Shown: positions 11,901 through 23,174 of the stretch, one piece after another
Numbering within the stretch: position 1 is the first letter of the stretch
How the letters are laid out: each line of letters begins with the position of its first letter
Assembly: GCA_020736575.1 (NCBI GenBank)
Contig: JAGPYM010000014.1
Location: forward strand, 372,001-436,000
DNA: 64,000 nucleotides
Direction of reading: 5' to 3'
From: Thelonectria olida
Lineage: Eukaryota > Ascomycota > Sordariomycetes > Hypocreales > Nectriaceae
The notes under the pieces: model-generated
What the model was told of the DNA's origin: nothing
Seen by the model: only the letters and a program-made list of their open reading frames with translations
Databases searched by the model: none
Made by a program: the position numbers and the translations under genes

Positions 11901-13181
11901 AGCAGCGTCGCAGTGAAAAGCTAACCACCACGTTGTGGCAAACTTTGCCCGCAAATGCGTTGTCAGTTCATCCATAGCTGCTAGCTAACTAGCTGCTGCA
12001 TGTCAGCTCGTGGCATTTCGGCTCTTGGCTCAGATGGAGCGAGAAGATTATGACGGGTGGCGCCAGAGCCGGCAAATCCACTCCAGCAAGTCACCTCCAT
12101 GGCTCGACTTCTCTCGCATTGCATTGACTGCCGGGGCTTCGGGTCAGCTTCGTGTGAGAAATCATCTCGTCTTGTTTCGGTCATTCTCCCAAGCCAAGCC
12201 GCCGAGCACGATACCTCAATATCAGGCGTTGTTAATGCGTTGGAGCAAAGTCAGAGGCTCTTGTTCAATAACATGTGCTACTTACGAGCAAGGAACAGCT
12301 GACAGACAGACACTGACAAGTCTCGCTTAGAGCAAGACACACGGACCGGACGGAGAATTTGCCCGACACGACCGACGTACTTTGACCTCCGCGAGAGTGC
12401 CATGCCATGATGAATGAATGAGGACATAAGTCGCGGCTCGACGTGAGAAGACGAACAGTCGACCGGGGAGACGGGGAGCAGTGGCTGGCTGATGCGCGCT
12501 GGCCTGGCACCCGCTGCGTTCCCCCCTCGACTCGACCCCCTCCCCCTTGCGTGCCGGCATGATGGAGAGTGAGACAAGAGAGAAGAACGTGCGCTGCCTG
12601 TTCTGTGTAACGCAACACAACGCAACGCAACCGCGCTCACAGACACCACCACCACCACGCGGGCACTCGGACAGCACGTTGAGATGATGATGATCCCTCC
12701 GAAGTGCTAGACTCGTTACGGTTGGGCAAGAAACGCATGCACACAACCGAGTTCGGGAGCTGGGCTGGGGTGGGAGGGTTGGAGGGGAGAGGAACACCCA
12801 CCGGCGACGGCAACGCTTTGATTAATTGAACGGCTTGCATGGCGACGGGCCTATCACGGCTTTCCGGTTGCTTCAGATGCCCAAATGTATCCTCTACTTG
12901 GCTGCACTGGCTCTCCGCGATCTGCAAGCCAAGTATCCAAGACCTCTCCCAACTGTCCGTTTACCTCGATATCGAATTCATCATCATCTCGCTTCGTCAC
13001 CGTTGAGACCCAACCACCTGTTCCTCCTTTGCCCACCCATTTCACCCACAAACGACACAGCGTTTAGCAACAAGCCACCCCCTCACCCCCCCTCGTTTTG
13101 ACTCTTTTTATTCCCCGGAGACCATGGCCGAATCTGGCCTTGTTTTAGGCAAAGGGAGGGGGGGGGCAACAAAAACGAACA

Positions 13182-13227
13182 GAAAAAGAAAGAAAGAAAG
13201 AAAGAAAAGAAGAAAAAGGAAAGAAAG
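13182..13227. repeat. AAAG-type microsatellite / purine tract
   Basis: About 46 bases of almost pure A/G containing five AAAG units, within the gene-free region. A polymorphic simple repeat with no visible function. Confidence 0.75.
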
Positions 13228-16030
13228 GCTGCTGCTCTCAGCGCAGTCCAAAAGAGACCTCTCAAAAAAGGTGTGAGGGGATGGATGGTGGCATGGATGG
13301 ATGGGATACGTATTTGCATGGGAAGCTAAATTGAGGAACGAACGGCAAGCGAACCCTGGCCTGTCATCAAACCGACTCAGGGGACCCCTGGGCGGCTTTC
13401 TTTGGGGGCGAGATTTTCCATTTTACTTTGAACAGCACATGTAAGAGTACATGGCACGCATCGCAATTCATGCATCCAGCCTGCGCGGATGTCTTGTCGA
13501 GATACCCTCTGCCCGACGTCAGGTCACGCTTCTTCCGCATGGCCTGCCAAAGTGACAGTGACAGCGGAGCGAGCTGTCTTTTGCCAACTTGTATTCGTAC
13601 GAATGGTAGCGATCAACGGAGGACATGGATATGAATTGAGGAACTGGGGTCCATGTGAGTGGGTGGTGGCCTTGTTTTGTCACTGGTGAACGAAGCCCTT
13701 TTCTCAGCCATATCTCTTCCTCCGGCCTGGCTGGCATCAAGCGGTAAACTTGTCGACTTCACCCCATTGAATCACTCCATTGTCCAGAAAGAAGGCCATG
13801 GAGAGAGGGAAACGGCGTGCATGCAATGGTCGTGTGGTGACGACATGCATCAGTCGGCTGGGCGGCGGAGGTCCCCGTCCGTCCTCCGTATCTCGCGGCC
13901 TCGCGCTGGAGGCTCATATCATTGGACACACACACTCTCTCAGTCATCATCAAGAGACGGGTCGGGGGAGCCGTGAGCGCGTCGCCATCCTATATCCTCG
14001 CAAGCCTCTGTTCAACACAGACGACAGATCACCCCAAGCTTCCCCTCTCCGCCCGAATACGATTATAGTAAACTCCGATGGACGGTGTATGCCGGCTCTT
14101 AACAAGTTAATGCCCGTTCGCCCGCCCATTAGCCTACTTACCTCATCAAGCAACTTCTCCTAGGTGCCGTTTTGGTGGCTGGCCCATGGCTTGCGCGAGC
14201 AAACACATGCTCAGATCATGGGAGTGGAAATTTCTTCACACGCCACAACTTGCGGTCTTTTCGATGTCAATTCCAGTTAATTATTATTATTTTTGCTTTT
14301 TCCTGCAATGCTTTCTGGCTGTTGGCCATTGCATTGGGTCCCCCCCTGTCGCGGTATCCCGCGGTATCTGCACCCATGGGCAGCGAGGCTTAGATGAACT
14401 GTCACATCATTCTCTCATCGCTGGGTGCAGTGGAAGCTAAAAAGGCGGCGGAAATGTCTTCGATACACGCCGCAGACACAATGCTGCATAGACTGGCCCA
14501 GGTACAGGTACCTTTGCCCAAACGGCTCTCTTTCCCCCGCTCTTGGCATCTTTCTTTGGTGGATTATTGATTGATCAGACGCTTTTTCCCAGTTCCCACG
14601 CCCCCCGGCAAGTTCAACGCTTCTTTGGCGACCCTGGAGCCGGAGGCTGGGCTGGCCAGGACTCGGATCGTGACTCGTCATAAAGGGTGATTTGGCAGTT
14701 GCCGCCCATGAAAGACGGATAATGCCATTCCTGTCCTGTCCCATCTCGTCCGTCTTTGTTTGCTTGCTTGCTGTCAGTCAGCCCCCTGTTCCTCTTGCGG
14801 GCCCATTGAGATCATATGCACCATGGTTGTCCCTCAATGAGTCCATCTCGACCTGTCTCGCTCTGTGTGGCTCTCGCGCTGTTAATCACACAAGCCTTTG
14901 TTGTCGTCTCGACCAAGTGCCGTGCTTCTTTTTCTCCGAGAACCTTCCCGCACCTCCAAGCCTCTAGTCCGTCTTATAAATGTCTTCCGTGCCGCCTCCG
15001 TCGACGTCTGTCTCGTCACACGTGTTCCCATGACTCCGTGAGCAGAGCATGAGCGACTGCCTTCTCGTCTCGTCTCGTCGTTGCTCGGCTAGTCTGGGAG
15101 TCTGGGATCCCGGTAATTAGACACTAAAAGTAGGTGCTTGGTCTCTTGAAACCTCATCTATCTCAAGCGATATCGCCTTGGCTATAGATGGTGATCCTGC
15201 TGTCATGTTTTTCGCTTTTCCGACATGGGCCTTCCTTCCCCGACAGTGACAAGTTCAGTTCAAACTCTGGAGCAGGCTGAGTAACAAAAGTCGCGGCAGG
15301 CGCTTGCGAGAAAAGTCTCTTTGTGCCTTCCTCCCTCCCCAAATCCATATTTTAGGCGGGTTGCACGAATAGAAGGAACCTGGAAGGCTCTTCGTACCAA
15401 GTGGCAACTGCCATTGCTGCTATTGCGAGGCCGGGTCAGTCCCTCCTTCCCGTCAGGGCACCAACGACCGTTGGCTCCTCTGTTCGCTGCTCTGACTCTC
15501 TGACGCTCCCATCTTCTCGCTCCTACGGCCAAGTACCAGCCTGCCCTACCTTACCTACACTCTACACTCTGTCAGGTCCCTCCACACATCTACACACCTG
15601 TTCTACCGCTGAGGGGCGCACCACTGCGACTGTACCTTACATAAACTCGTTGCCTCCTCCCAACTTGCAAGCCTCGCCTCTTAGACTAACTCTCCCGCAA
15701 CGCAATTCTTCTCGCTCGTGGCGTCCATTGACCTCCTTCGTCCTTCCGAACCGGCCGCTGTCAGCGCCCATCATCCTTCTTCCCCCTCCTTCCTCCCTTC
15801 GAGCTTCTTCTGCTCCACGGTTCTCGCCGTATCGCCTGCGGGCAACACACAGCACCCAAATTTCACCGTTTCTTTCTCTCCCGCCTTGCCGCCGTCCACA
15901 TCTTTTCCCCATCATCATATTTTTTCCCAATCGGGTCGGCGTCGTTTAAAGTTCACCTTCTTCAGGCTCTCGAGTCTCCCATCATATCAGCTTCCAGTTA
16001 CCAACTACCACCACTCTTCTTCTGTCTTCC

Positions 16031-16294
16031 ATGGTCAAACATATCGCTCGCATATCGCGATTTCCCCTTAGGTGTATATCGTATCCACGATCTATTCGCA
16101 TCTTGCGATATCACATCATACTTCTTTTTAACACGAAGTCGCACGTTCAAAGCCGCGGTCTTACCACCTGCGCGGTGATCCGTCGCCGGGCGGCCCTTCT
16201 GGCTGCCCCCCCGCCCGCATCGCATACGCTTTTTAGCCCAACACTTCTAATATTCTTGAGTTTCGACCGGGTCCAGCAAAATGTTTTGGAATAA
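16031..16294 (+). promoter_or_regulatory. Upstream ORF overlapping the velvet start codon
   Basis: An 87-codon ORF starts at an ATG in good context (TTCCATGG) and ends at 16292-16294, past the velvet ATG at 16281 and in another frame. If it is in the mature leader, ribosomes translating it cannot reinitiate at the velvet start without moving backwards, so it would repress. Its product has no recognisable domain. An unseen leader intron could remove it. Confidence 0.35.
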
Positions 16295-17818
16295 TTCATC
16301 TAGTGATTCTATGGGGGGGCCATCAATACTTCCAGGCCAGGGAAACCCGACGAATGGCAACGATACTCTCGCAGCTGAAGGGGGATCCTCCGGAGGCGCA
16401 AAATGGCAAACGGGTTTCCCAAAGGAGGATCGAGATTCAAACGTTAAGCTTGAGCTTTTGCAGTCTCCAAAGCATGCGAAAGTTGCCGTGGGAAAGGAGA
16501 AAGGTAATGCGAAAATCAAATTCAAACCCAACCTCCCCTGCCCCCTCCTATCCAACACTTCGCTAATCGGCAATGCAGGTCGCAAACCTATTGATCCTCC
16601 TACCGTCCTGAGGCTTGTTGACAATAGACCGGACGATAAGAAAACCCTACATCCAAGTGCGTCCATCTTCCAGCGATCTTGCCCATGTCAAACTTTCTAA
16701 CGCAGCGTCTTTGGACAGGTCCGTTCTACTTCGTTGTCTGTGACCTGGTCACGGAAGACGAAAAAGAGGTGACAAAGGACAATCAATCTCTCGCAAATGC
16801 CTTGGTCGGCACTCGAACATCTTCCATCAATCACAGCAGCGAGTCCAGCCCATGGGAGGAAGCCTTCTTCGTCTTTGGCGACCTTGGTGTCAAGTTGGAA
16901 GGCCAATTCCGACTCCGCTTCAACCTCTACGAGCGAGACTACACAGCGGCTTCTCCGAGTATCTACCATGTCAGCCAACTAACTTCGAACGTATTCAGAG
17001 TATACTCGCACAGAGAGTTCCCCGGAATGGCCGAATCGACCGCTCTAACGCAGCATCTTGTGGATATCGGGGTGAAACTGCGAAGACGCAAGGACTCCCA
17101 AGCGGTGACGACTACGAAGCGAAATCAAAAGGCAGCCGAAGACTGTCGTAGGAAACAGTTAAAACGAAAGGAACTTGCGCATACTTCTCCCACGGAAAGG
17201 TCTATGAGCGGCTCAAGCTATACGCTATCCCCTGCAACAGCCACAGGGGCCAGATCGGGACCATCAAACTCTCAACCTCTTGGCTCGAGACCCCATTCCA
17301 ACGGTCATGTCGATTTTGCGAGTAACCCATACATAGGGGACATGTCGGGTCCTTCGTCGTCTCCGTCTCTCCCCACAACATCGAACGGCTATCTTGGGTT
17401 TGGGGATGCATCTGGTATGGGCATGGTACCGGGACTCTCAGGGGTAGGGCCTCCCCAATCTCTCCCCGCGGTTTCCAACGGCTTTGTTGGGTTTGGAGAT
17501 ACATCTGCAACGACCACCGATTATTATTGGGATTATCAGGGAACTCCTTATTTTGGTGCCACGTCGGGAGCGACTTCACAGGCTCTTCCCCCTGCGTCAA
17601 ATGGCCATATGGAGAATGGTCTCATGGATTTTGCGAGCGGTTCTTACACACAATCCCCTCTTTTGACATCGAATTCTGCCACTGGCTCGGCCGATCAATC
17701 TGGTTCATTTCTGCCGTCTCCAGGGGCCAGCCAGTTTCTACAGACGGATCATCCATCAAAACGGAGGACAAATTGGTGGACTCAGAACCCCAACAGTTAT
17801 GGGTTCTCTGAAACATAA
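16281..17818 (+). CDS. Velvet-domain developmental regulator (VosA/VelC-like)
   Basis: Three exons, 16281-16503, 16579-16656 and 16719-17818, give 466 residues. The first intron is 75 nt and would keep the frame if retained; the second is 62 nt. The velvet domain runs from about residue 56 to 215. Diagnostic pieces are LQSPKHAKVAVGKEK, RKPIDPP, PFYFVVCDLV, ALVGTRTSS, FFVFGDL and EFPGMAEST. Velvet proteins are nuclear DNA-binding regulators that couple spore development and secondary metabolism, usually as homo- or heterodimers. The GKEK...RKPIDPP arrangement points to the VosA or VelC branch rather than VeA or VelB; I cannot decide between them. A basic segment after the domain (residues ~240-260, RRKQLKRKE) may be a nuclear signal. 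The C-terminal ~200 residues are Ser/Gly/Pro-rich, with a repeated SNG-x-x-x-F motif. It follows an unusually long gene-free region. Confidence 0.87.
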
Positions 17819-19143
17819 AACTAGAAGCAACGGGTCGATACCATACAACGTTTTACGCCATAACATGATAATGATTGGATACAATAGTACGGGTTTGCGA
17901 AGGAGATGCCACCAGTCAACAACCAATACCCTAGGGAGTAAGGACAAGAGAACACGACTGGGGCGCTAGGAGAGATGGTGATGGATGTTCTCTTGTGGGA
18001 TAGGAGTTGAGATGTCCGAATCGAATGGGAAGTTACAGTGCCATGTTTTCATTCATTCTATGCAGCCAGCTTGTCCCATGATCAAAAGATTCATGTACTC
18101 AAGACCAGCTCTAAACTTTCCGCAATCACTATCCGAATAACTCTGAAGGATTTCGGCGCAACCTTGCAGAAGACTCGCGCACACCACACCCTGCTCGTCT
18201 TCCTCATTCGACTCTTTTCTGGATCGGACCATCTGCGCTGGGTTCTATCTACTACTCTGGCCGGAACCAACTTACGACTCGAGAGACCTAGCAGGGTCTT
18301 AGTAGTCACTGCTGTCTAATCTTGTATGCGTCAGGTTTTGGAAGGGATTTGATACCTTATACGCAAGAAGGGAATGAATGGAGCATGCCAGCATGGTGAT
18401 TGCAGGAAATTCGGAGTTCAAAGAAAGAGATGTTGTGACAAGAGGACTAAAGGTCAGAACGCACTATAGCAACTGGCTACGTTCTGGTAGTTGAGGAAGC
18501 ATAGAAGGGGCATTTTTGTATCAATATTTTGGTGGGTGATAGCGAGATAGGGCCATATACTGGCTAGAGTATAAAAAAAGAAACACTTCAAAAAATGCCA
18601 GGGAACATCATGGGAACAAGGGCCAGTAGTGATAGGGAGACCTCTCGGCGGCTCATCGAGTTTAACACATTTATTTTATTTCCCGCTTGTCGAGGACTTT
18701 GTTCTTCCACCTACAAGGCTTGTTAGCCAACTTTCAGAGGGCCCTTAGTACCAAGAGTCATGGAAGTACTGCAAATGTTGTCTTGTTGGTGGGCTGATGT
18801 TGGCGTCCAGAGAGGATCTTGACTCGTGGGCGGCACGTGCCCAATTGCAGCCAAGATCGATCTGAACCAAAGGAGTGGCCGATGCTAGGCCCGGGTCCGG
18901 TGGAAGGTGCTGGAGCTTCCCGGATATTCTGATCCACCGATCTCCCGAGAAAAAAAACTCCACCTCCCATTCCACGACTCAAGCGCCCACGCCGGTCCGG
19001 CGGGCATCGACTTTTGTAGCGGCAACTTTTTTGACGCTTTTTCTCTCTCCATCTCCAAACGAACACAACATCTCGACGACCGCCTTTCGGCCTCTTCTCG
19101 CACCGCCCGATCTTTTCCCCTCCGATCACTCTCTCACATTGCC
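17819..19143. other. Interval between velvet and TIM17 genes
   Basis: Holds the 3' flank of the velvet gene and the promoter and CT-rich leader of TIM17 (about 18.95-19.14 kb). A possible small or broken reverse-strand coding fragment lies at 18053-18237, listed separately. No other gene is supported. Confidence 0.5.
18053..18237 (-). other. Possible reverse-strand coding remnant
   Basis: Read on the minus strand, 18237-18053 is open to a TGA and gives about 60 residues with natural-looking composition (for example CAEILQSYSDSDCGKFRAGL). A GTAAGT sits 38 nt upstream in a possible preceding exon, but an intron that short is doubtful, and no start or domain can be fixed. It may be the tail of a decayed gene or chance. 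Confidence 0.2.
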
Positions 19144-19730
19144 ATGGATCACGGACGAGACCCCTGCCCTTGGGTCATTCTCAATGACTTTGGCGGTGCT
19201 TTCTGCATGGGCGTAAGTTTACTCTTTTTTCTGCTCCATTTAGCATCAATTCCTGGCATTCAAACTCCGACGACTGTCTTCGAATCACCATACCCTATCG
19301 ACATCGCTAACGTCTTGTTTCTCGATCGCAGGCTATCGGCGGCACCATCTGGCACGGCATCAAAGGCTTCCGAAACTCCCCCTACGGCGAACGTCGCATC
19401 GGCGCCATCACGGCCATCAAGATGCGCGCCCCCGTGCTCGGCGGCAACTTTGGCGTCTGGGGCGGCCTCTTCTCGACCTTTGACTGCGCCGTGAAGGGCG
19501 TCCGCAAGAAGGAGGACCCCTACAACGCCATCATCGCTGGTTTCTTCACCGGTGGCTCGCTGGCCATCCGTGGTGGCTACAAGGCGGCTCGCAACGGTGC
19601 TATCGGTTGCGCTGTTTTGCTGGCCGTCATTGAGGGTGTCGGTATCGCCTTCAACAAGATGCTCTCCTCATCGACCAAGCTAGAGGTTCCTCAGCCTCCT
19701 CCTAGCATGGAGAACACTGCTTCTTTGTAG
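19144..19730 (+). CDS. TIM17: Mitochondrial import inner membrane translocase subunit Tim17
   Basis: Two exons, 19144-19212 and 19332-19730, with a 119-nt intron (GTAAGT...GCAG) falling after codon 23, give 155 residues, the usual Tim17 length. The protein begins [20 protein letters not shown] and continues [17 protein letters not shown], both hallmarks of Tim17. Gly-rich membrane helices follow. With Tim23 it forms the inner-membrane channel that imports presequence proteins. The acidic N-terminal region, with conserved Asp residues, and the two cysteines of the family are partly visible (C8, C21). The ATG context is GCCATGG. The short coding first exon is easy to miss. Confidence 0.96.
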
Positions 19731-20331
19731 GACGAACGACGCAACTGAGACGAACCGTGATGGAGCCAAGTTTTTTTTCTTGCAACGACAAGGCCCATGT
19801 TTATGCCTCTCCTCTCAACTCCACAACACATGATTCCGGACTTTCGACTTTGTTACGACAGAAGTCCGCTGTACTTTTTTCCAACCACAAAACGAACAAA
19901 CACCGAAAAATCGGCAGCCGATTTTTCCACCTAATCCTTCCTCCCCAAAATTATTCGCATGGCCCGGCGTTCAACAATTGTACTATATAGAAGGGGGAGG
20001 ACGAACGACAACGGGACGATAGGGAGGGGGCAGGTTCTGGTTCTGGCTTAGCGATGGAGTTGTCCCAATACTTCTTGCAAAAGGGGAACTGCATTTTCCC
20101 AAATGTCTTGATGAGACACAGTGTACGATCCGAGAGGGAGGGCACGAGTTGGCTCACGGAGATGGCCAATCCAAAGAGAGGGATACAAGGCGATCTTGAG
20201 TCGGGAGATCGATGACGTTTGGAGCTTTGGTTGTTTTTTTCTCTGCTGGCAAAACCGGACCAAGATCGAATATACAATGACATTCACTCCCTCATTCGAA
20301 CACCAGGTTCTATATTGGTTTCCGTCTCACG
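19731..20331. other. Convergent 3' flanks of TIM17 and the asparaginase-like gene
   Basis: A 600-bp spacer between two stop codons, with T-rich tracts and a perfect inverted repeat at 19905-19927. No gene seen. Confidence 0.55.
19905..19927. repeat. Perfect 11-bp inverted repeat in the TIM17 3' flank
   Basis: GAAAAATCGGC, one A, then GCCGATTTTTC. On the plus strand the right arm is T-rich, so a transcript would fold into a hairpin with a U-rich 3' side about 175 nt after the TIM17 stop. Confidence 0.6.
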
Positions 20332-21724
20332 TTATAGATGATCCTCGGACCCGTTTGTCCAGATGCTAAACACAGGTTTCTCCTCGTCGTTTATCCAAGC
20401 CCGGAACATGCCTCCACAGTTAAAGTCCATCAATATGTCCGATCTCGCATCAACAACCCGTCCAGCCTCGTCCCGCACAACCGCGCACTCGATTCCGATG
20501 ATGCCGCCCTCGCCTTCGCCAGTTCGACCCCATCGGCCTCCCGCGCTGTTCTGGAGCTCGCCCCCTGGCCCGGCAACGTGGGCCACGGCCACAGCTCCAG
20601 CCTCGGGCTTCCATCTCGCCATGGCGGCGACGGTGCGTAGGGCGTTGGTGCGCAGGAACGAGTCGCCGTTGCCCGTGCCGGATCCTGCTATCGATCGCGT
20701 CGTGGTAAGGCGGGACTGCTGCACGGGGGCGTATAGGAACGGCGTGGGGAGACAGTCTGCCAGAGCTCCTTTGAGAGATTCGCTCAGAGTAATACCAGGA
20801 CCGGCTTGCGTGATACTCTCTCGAAAGCGACACCACAAACCTCCATCGCCATACCCCGTAGGATCGCCATCCTCCGTCCACTCCTCAGCCCAATACCCCG
20901 CCCCAGGAACAGGCGTGTCGCCCACCCGTCCCGTCAACTTGTTCGTCAACCCTCCCGTACTCGTCGCCGCACACACCACGCCGTCCTCATCCAGCGCAAC
21001 CGCACCACACGTCCCCTGCGGCAAGTACTCCTCCGCACTCCACGTCGCCCCCCCTTTGCCCTGCTTCTCCCGCTCCAGCGCCCGCACATGCTCGTCCCAC
21101 CGCCGCTGCGTGAAGAAATACCCCGGCTCCACCATGTCCAGCCCGTACGCCTCGGCCAGCTGCTCGGCCGCCGCGCCGAAGATCTGCGTGTGGCCCTGCG
21201 CGGACGGCACGTCAAGCCCCCGGGCCGCGGGGTCGAGGTCGGCGTCGCCGCGGTCGAGCAGGGTGCGCGCGAGCGCCACGGGGTTGCGCACGCGGCGCAG
21301 GCCCATGACGCCGACGGCGCGCTTGCTGCGGCCGCGCGAGGCCATGACGGAGGCTTCGAGCTCGTTGAGCCCGTCGCGGGTGAAGACGGAGCCGTGGGCG
21401 GAGTTGAAGAGGGCGTTGTCTTCGAGGAGGGTGACGGCGAAGACGGCGACGTCGATGGCGGAGGGGAGACGCAGTGGTTTGTCTTTGTTAGGGGCGGTGG
21501 GGGTGGTCATGTATGCGTTTGTGTGTGTGACCTGTTGTGGTGGTTAGTTATGGAGGCTTCTGCTGGGTAGGTAGTTGTGGGCGACGGACAATGGAAATGA
21601 GGGCATCGCGATAAGCCTGGTACTTCTCGTCTGGGTAGTCGACGCGCTGGATGTTGCCTGCGCCGCCGTGGATGATGAGTCGGGGTTTAAGACGGGGATG
21701 TTCATATTGGGTCTTGTATTTCAT
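20332..21724 (-). CDS. N-terminal nucleophile asparaginase / isoaspartyl peptidase family protein
   Basis: Two exons, 21724-21590 and 21531-20332, give 444 residues. The first exon supplies the family signature PRLIIHGGAG (residues ~15-24). The 58-nt intron starts with an unusual GTCCGT, has a CTAAC branch site and ends in CAG; the phase-0 join reads ALISI-VTHTN. Self-cleavage should occur before T219 in LPQGTCGAVALD, freeing the catalytic threonine. STGGLTNKLTGRVGDTPVPGAG is the substrate-pocket segment. Family members hydrolyse asparagine, isoaspartyl peptides or glycosylasparagine, or act as taspase-like proteases; the sequence does not decide. GC content in the central part (20.9-21.4 kb) is clearly higher than in the neighbours. 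Divergent from the DUF3632 gene, 267 bp away. Confidence 0.87.
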
Positions 21725-21991
21725 GGCTGTCTATGTGTGTATTCAGTCGTTTAAACGCTGTTTCTCGAGTCTATTGATCGGGAGGAATGAAGTTGAGTGT
21801 ATCGAGGGGAATGTCGGTATCGGCCAACGACTCATGCAGTCGTCTCCGTCTTCGGTCCCGCGCTACCCTGTACCTTGACCAGTCGTTTCCGGTGCAATCC
21901 TACGATCGACACGGGGTGATGCAACGTCATGGATAGATGGGTGTAAATGTTCAATTTGGCTGCCTAGATCTTTCCCATCTTCTCTTTCTTT

Positions 21992-22957
21992 ATGTACTTA
22001 ACTGTGACCATGAACGATTTCTTCGACCAAGAAGCCCCAGCCTACTTCAGAGAGTATAACGTTCTCCCAACCCAAATCACGACGTTAAAGCGCTGTGTGA
22101 ATGGCAACATAACACCCAGAGATGCCGCAAAACAGCTGACTGCATATCCAGAGGCTGCACCAACGCCTCTCGAGATGCAACAGCGATTGGCTGGCCTATG
22201 GACTCTTCTCAACGACACCGCCGTCCTAGTCCCCTCCGCCCAAACGACCATCCTCTCCATTCTCAAAATCATCCGCACCCTGCCTCCCGTCAAAGAGCCA
22301 ACAGGCGAGGGCGAAGGCCTCATGGACCTCGACGACGGAGACATATGGTGCCAACTCTCCGGTTGGGGCTCTGATCTCGCCGATAGTCTCAACAGTGCGA
22401 ACCATTGAGCTACTTACCTATATCAAAGGCAGTTAACATGATGAATAGGTTGGGCCGTACGCGTCGATCGAGAGAAATCTCCCGCATATCGGGCAAAGTA
22501 TGACCGCGTTACCCGTAAAGCTCACTGGATCAGCGCAAGCGCATACGTGGGCCGTCTAGCTTCGACGGGCGATGAGCTGCTGACAGGAGTCGGCGGATTC
22601 CTCCGATTCATGAGCTTCATCATCGTGAGGGCGCTCGAGAATGAGCTAAACGAGACCGACCCAGACAGTAATGTCGGCGGTAAACTCGAGCCCCCGGACC
22701 TTGAAGCCATGGCACAATTGTTTGTGCATGCGGCGCCAGAACTATACCGCCTCTGCAAGGACCGCCACATCTCACAGCTCGTCAGGCTGTCCAAGGGAAA
22801 GTTGTGGCATGGTGAAGGCAATTGCGATTACTCGCTCGAAAGATGGGCGTTTTGGCGGGAAAGATGGATTGCTTTGGCGAACACGGAGAGTCTCTCTGGC
22901 AACGCCCGCCAGGCCGCTAGAGAGGCGACCGAGGCCATGGAGAAGGCCAAAACTTGA
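21992..22957 (+). CDS. DUF3632-family fungal protein
   Basis: Two exons, 21992-22394 and 22449-22957, with a 54-nt intron (GTGCGA...TAG) joining DSLNS to WAVRVDREKS, give 303 residues. The sequence looks like the fungal DUF3632 family: a helical N half with LAGLWTLLNDTAVLVPSAQ, an acidic linker with DIWCQLSGWGSDLADS, and a second helical half containing SAYVGRLASTG. No signal peptide, membrane span or catalytic motif is visible, and the family has no established role that I know. An in-frame ATG at 22010, in better context (GACCATGAAC), may be the true start and would shorten the protein by six residues. The family name is from memory; the gene model is secure. Confidence 0.75.
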
Positions 22958-23174
22958 AAAGAGATGATTGTCATGTTCTCTTGAGCATGTTTCAAAACTA
23001 GCTGTGCCCGATACAAGAATTTATCCAGATATCCAGTATTTCCAACGCCAGATCCATACCTTCAGCTGTGACTGATACACAAGTTTCTGATTCCAAGTTA
23101 CCATTTTCCTTAACCTATTCCGTGAAGTCATCATCCAATCCAACATTTGACAATGTGATAATAGAAAACCCATC

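Larger units (their letters stand above)
7915..16280. other. 8.4-kb gene-free region upstream of the velvet gene
   Basis: No convincing coding sequence on either strand. From about 8.0 to 9.9 kb the DNA is AT-richer, with a decayed tandem repeat (listed separately). From 10.4 to 13.4 kb there are scattered purine or pyrimidine tracts and simple repeats. From about 14.8 to 16.28 kb the plus strand becomes strongly CT-rich, as fungal promoters and long leaders do. The velvet gene begins at the right edge, so much of this region may be its regulatory DNA, a long leader or a noncoding transcript. That reading is inference from position and composition. Confidence 0.5.

Noticed and set aside
15401..15949. 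A 182-codon frame in the CT-rich region before the velvet gene
   Set aside because: Low-complexity Ser/Pro/Leu/Arg product caused by CT-rich DNA; more likely leader sequence.
20363..21570. Two long plus-strand frames opposite the asparaginase-like gene
   Set aside because: High GC keeps the antisense frames open; their Arg/Pro/Ala/Ser-rich products show no domain, while the minus strand has the full family motifs.
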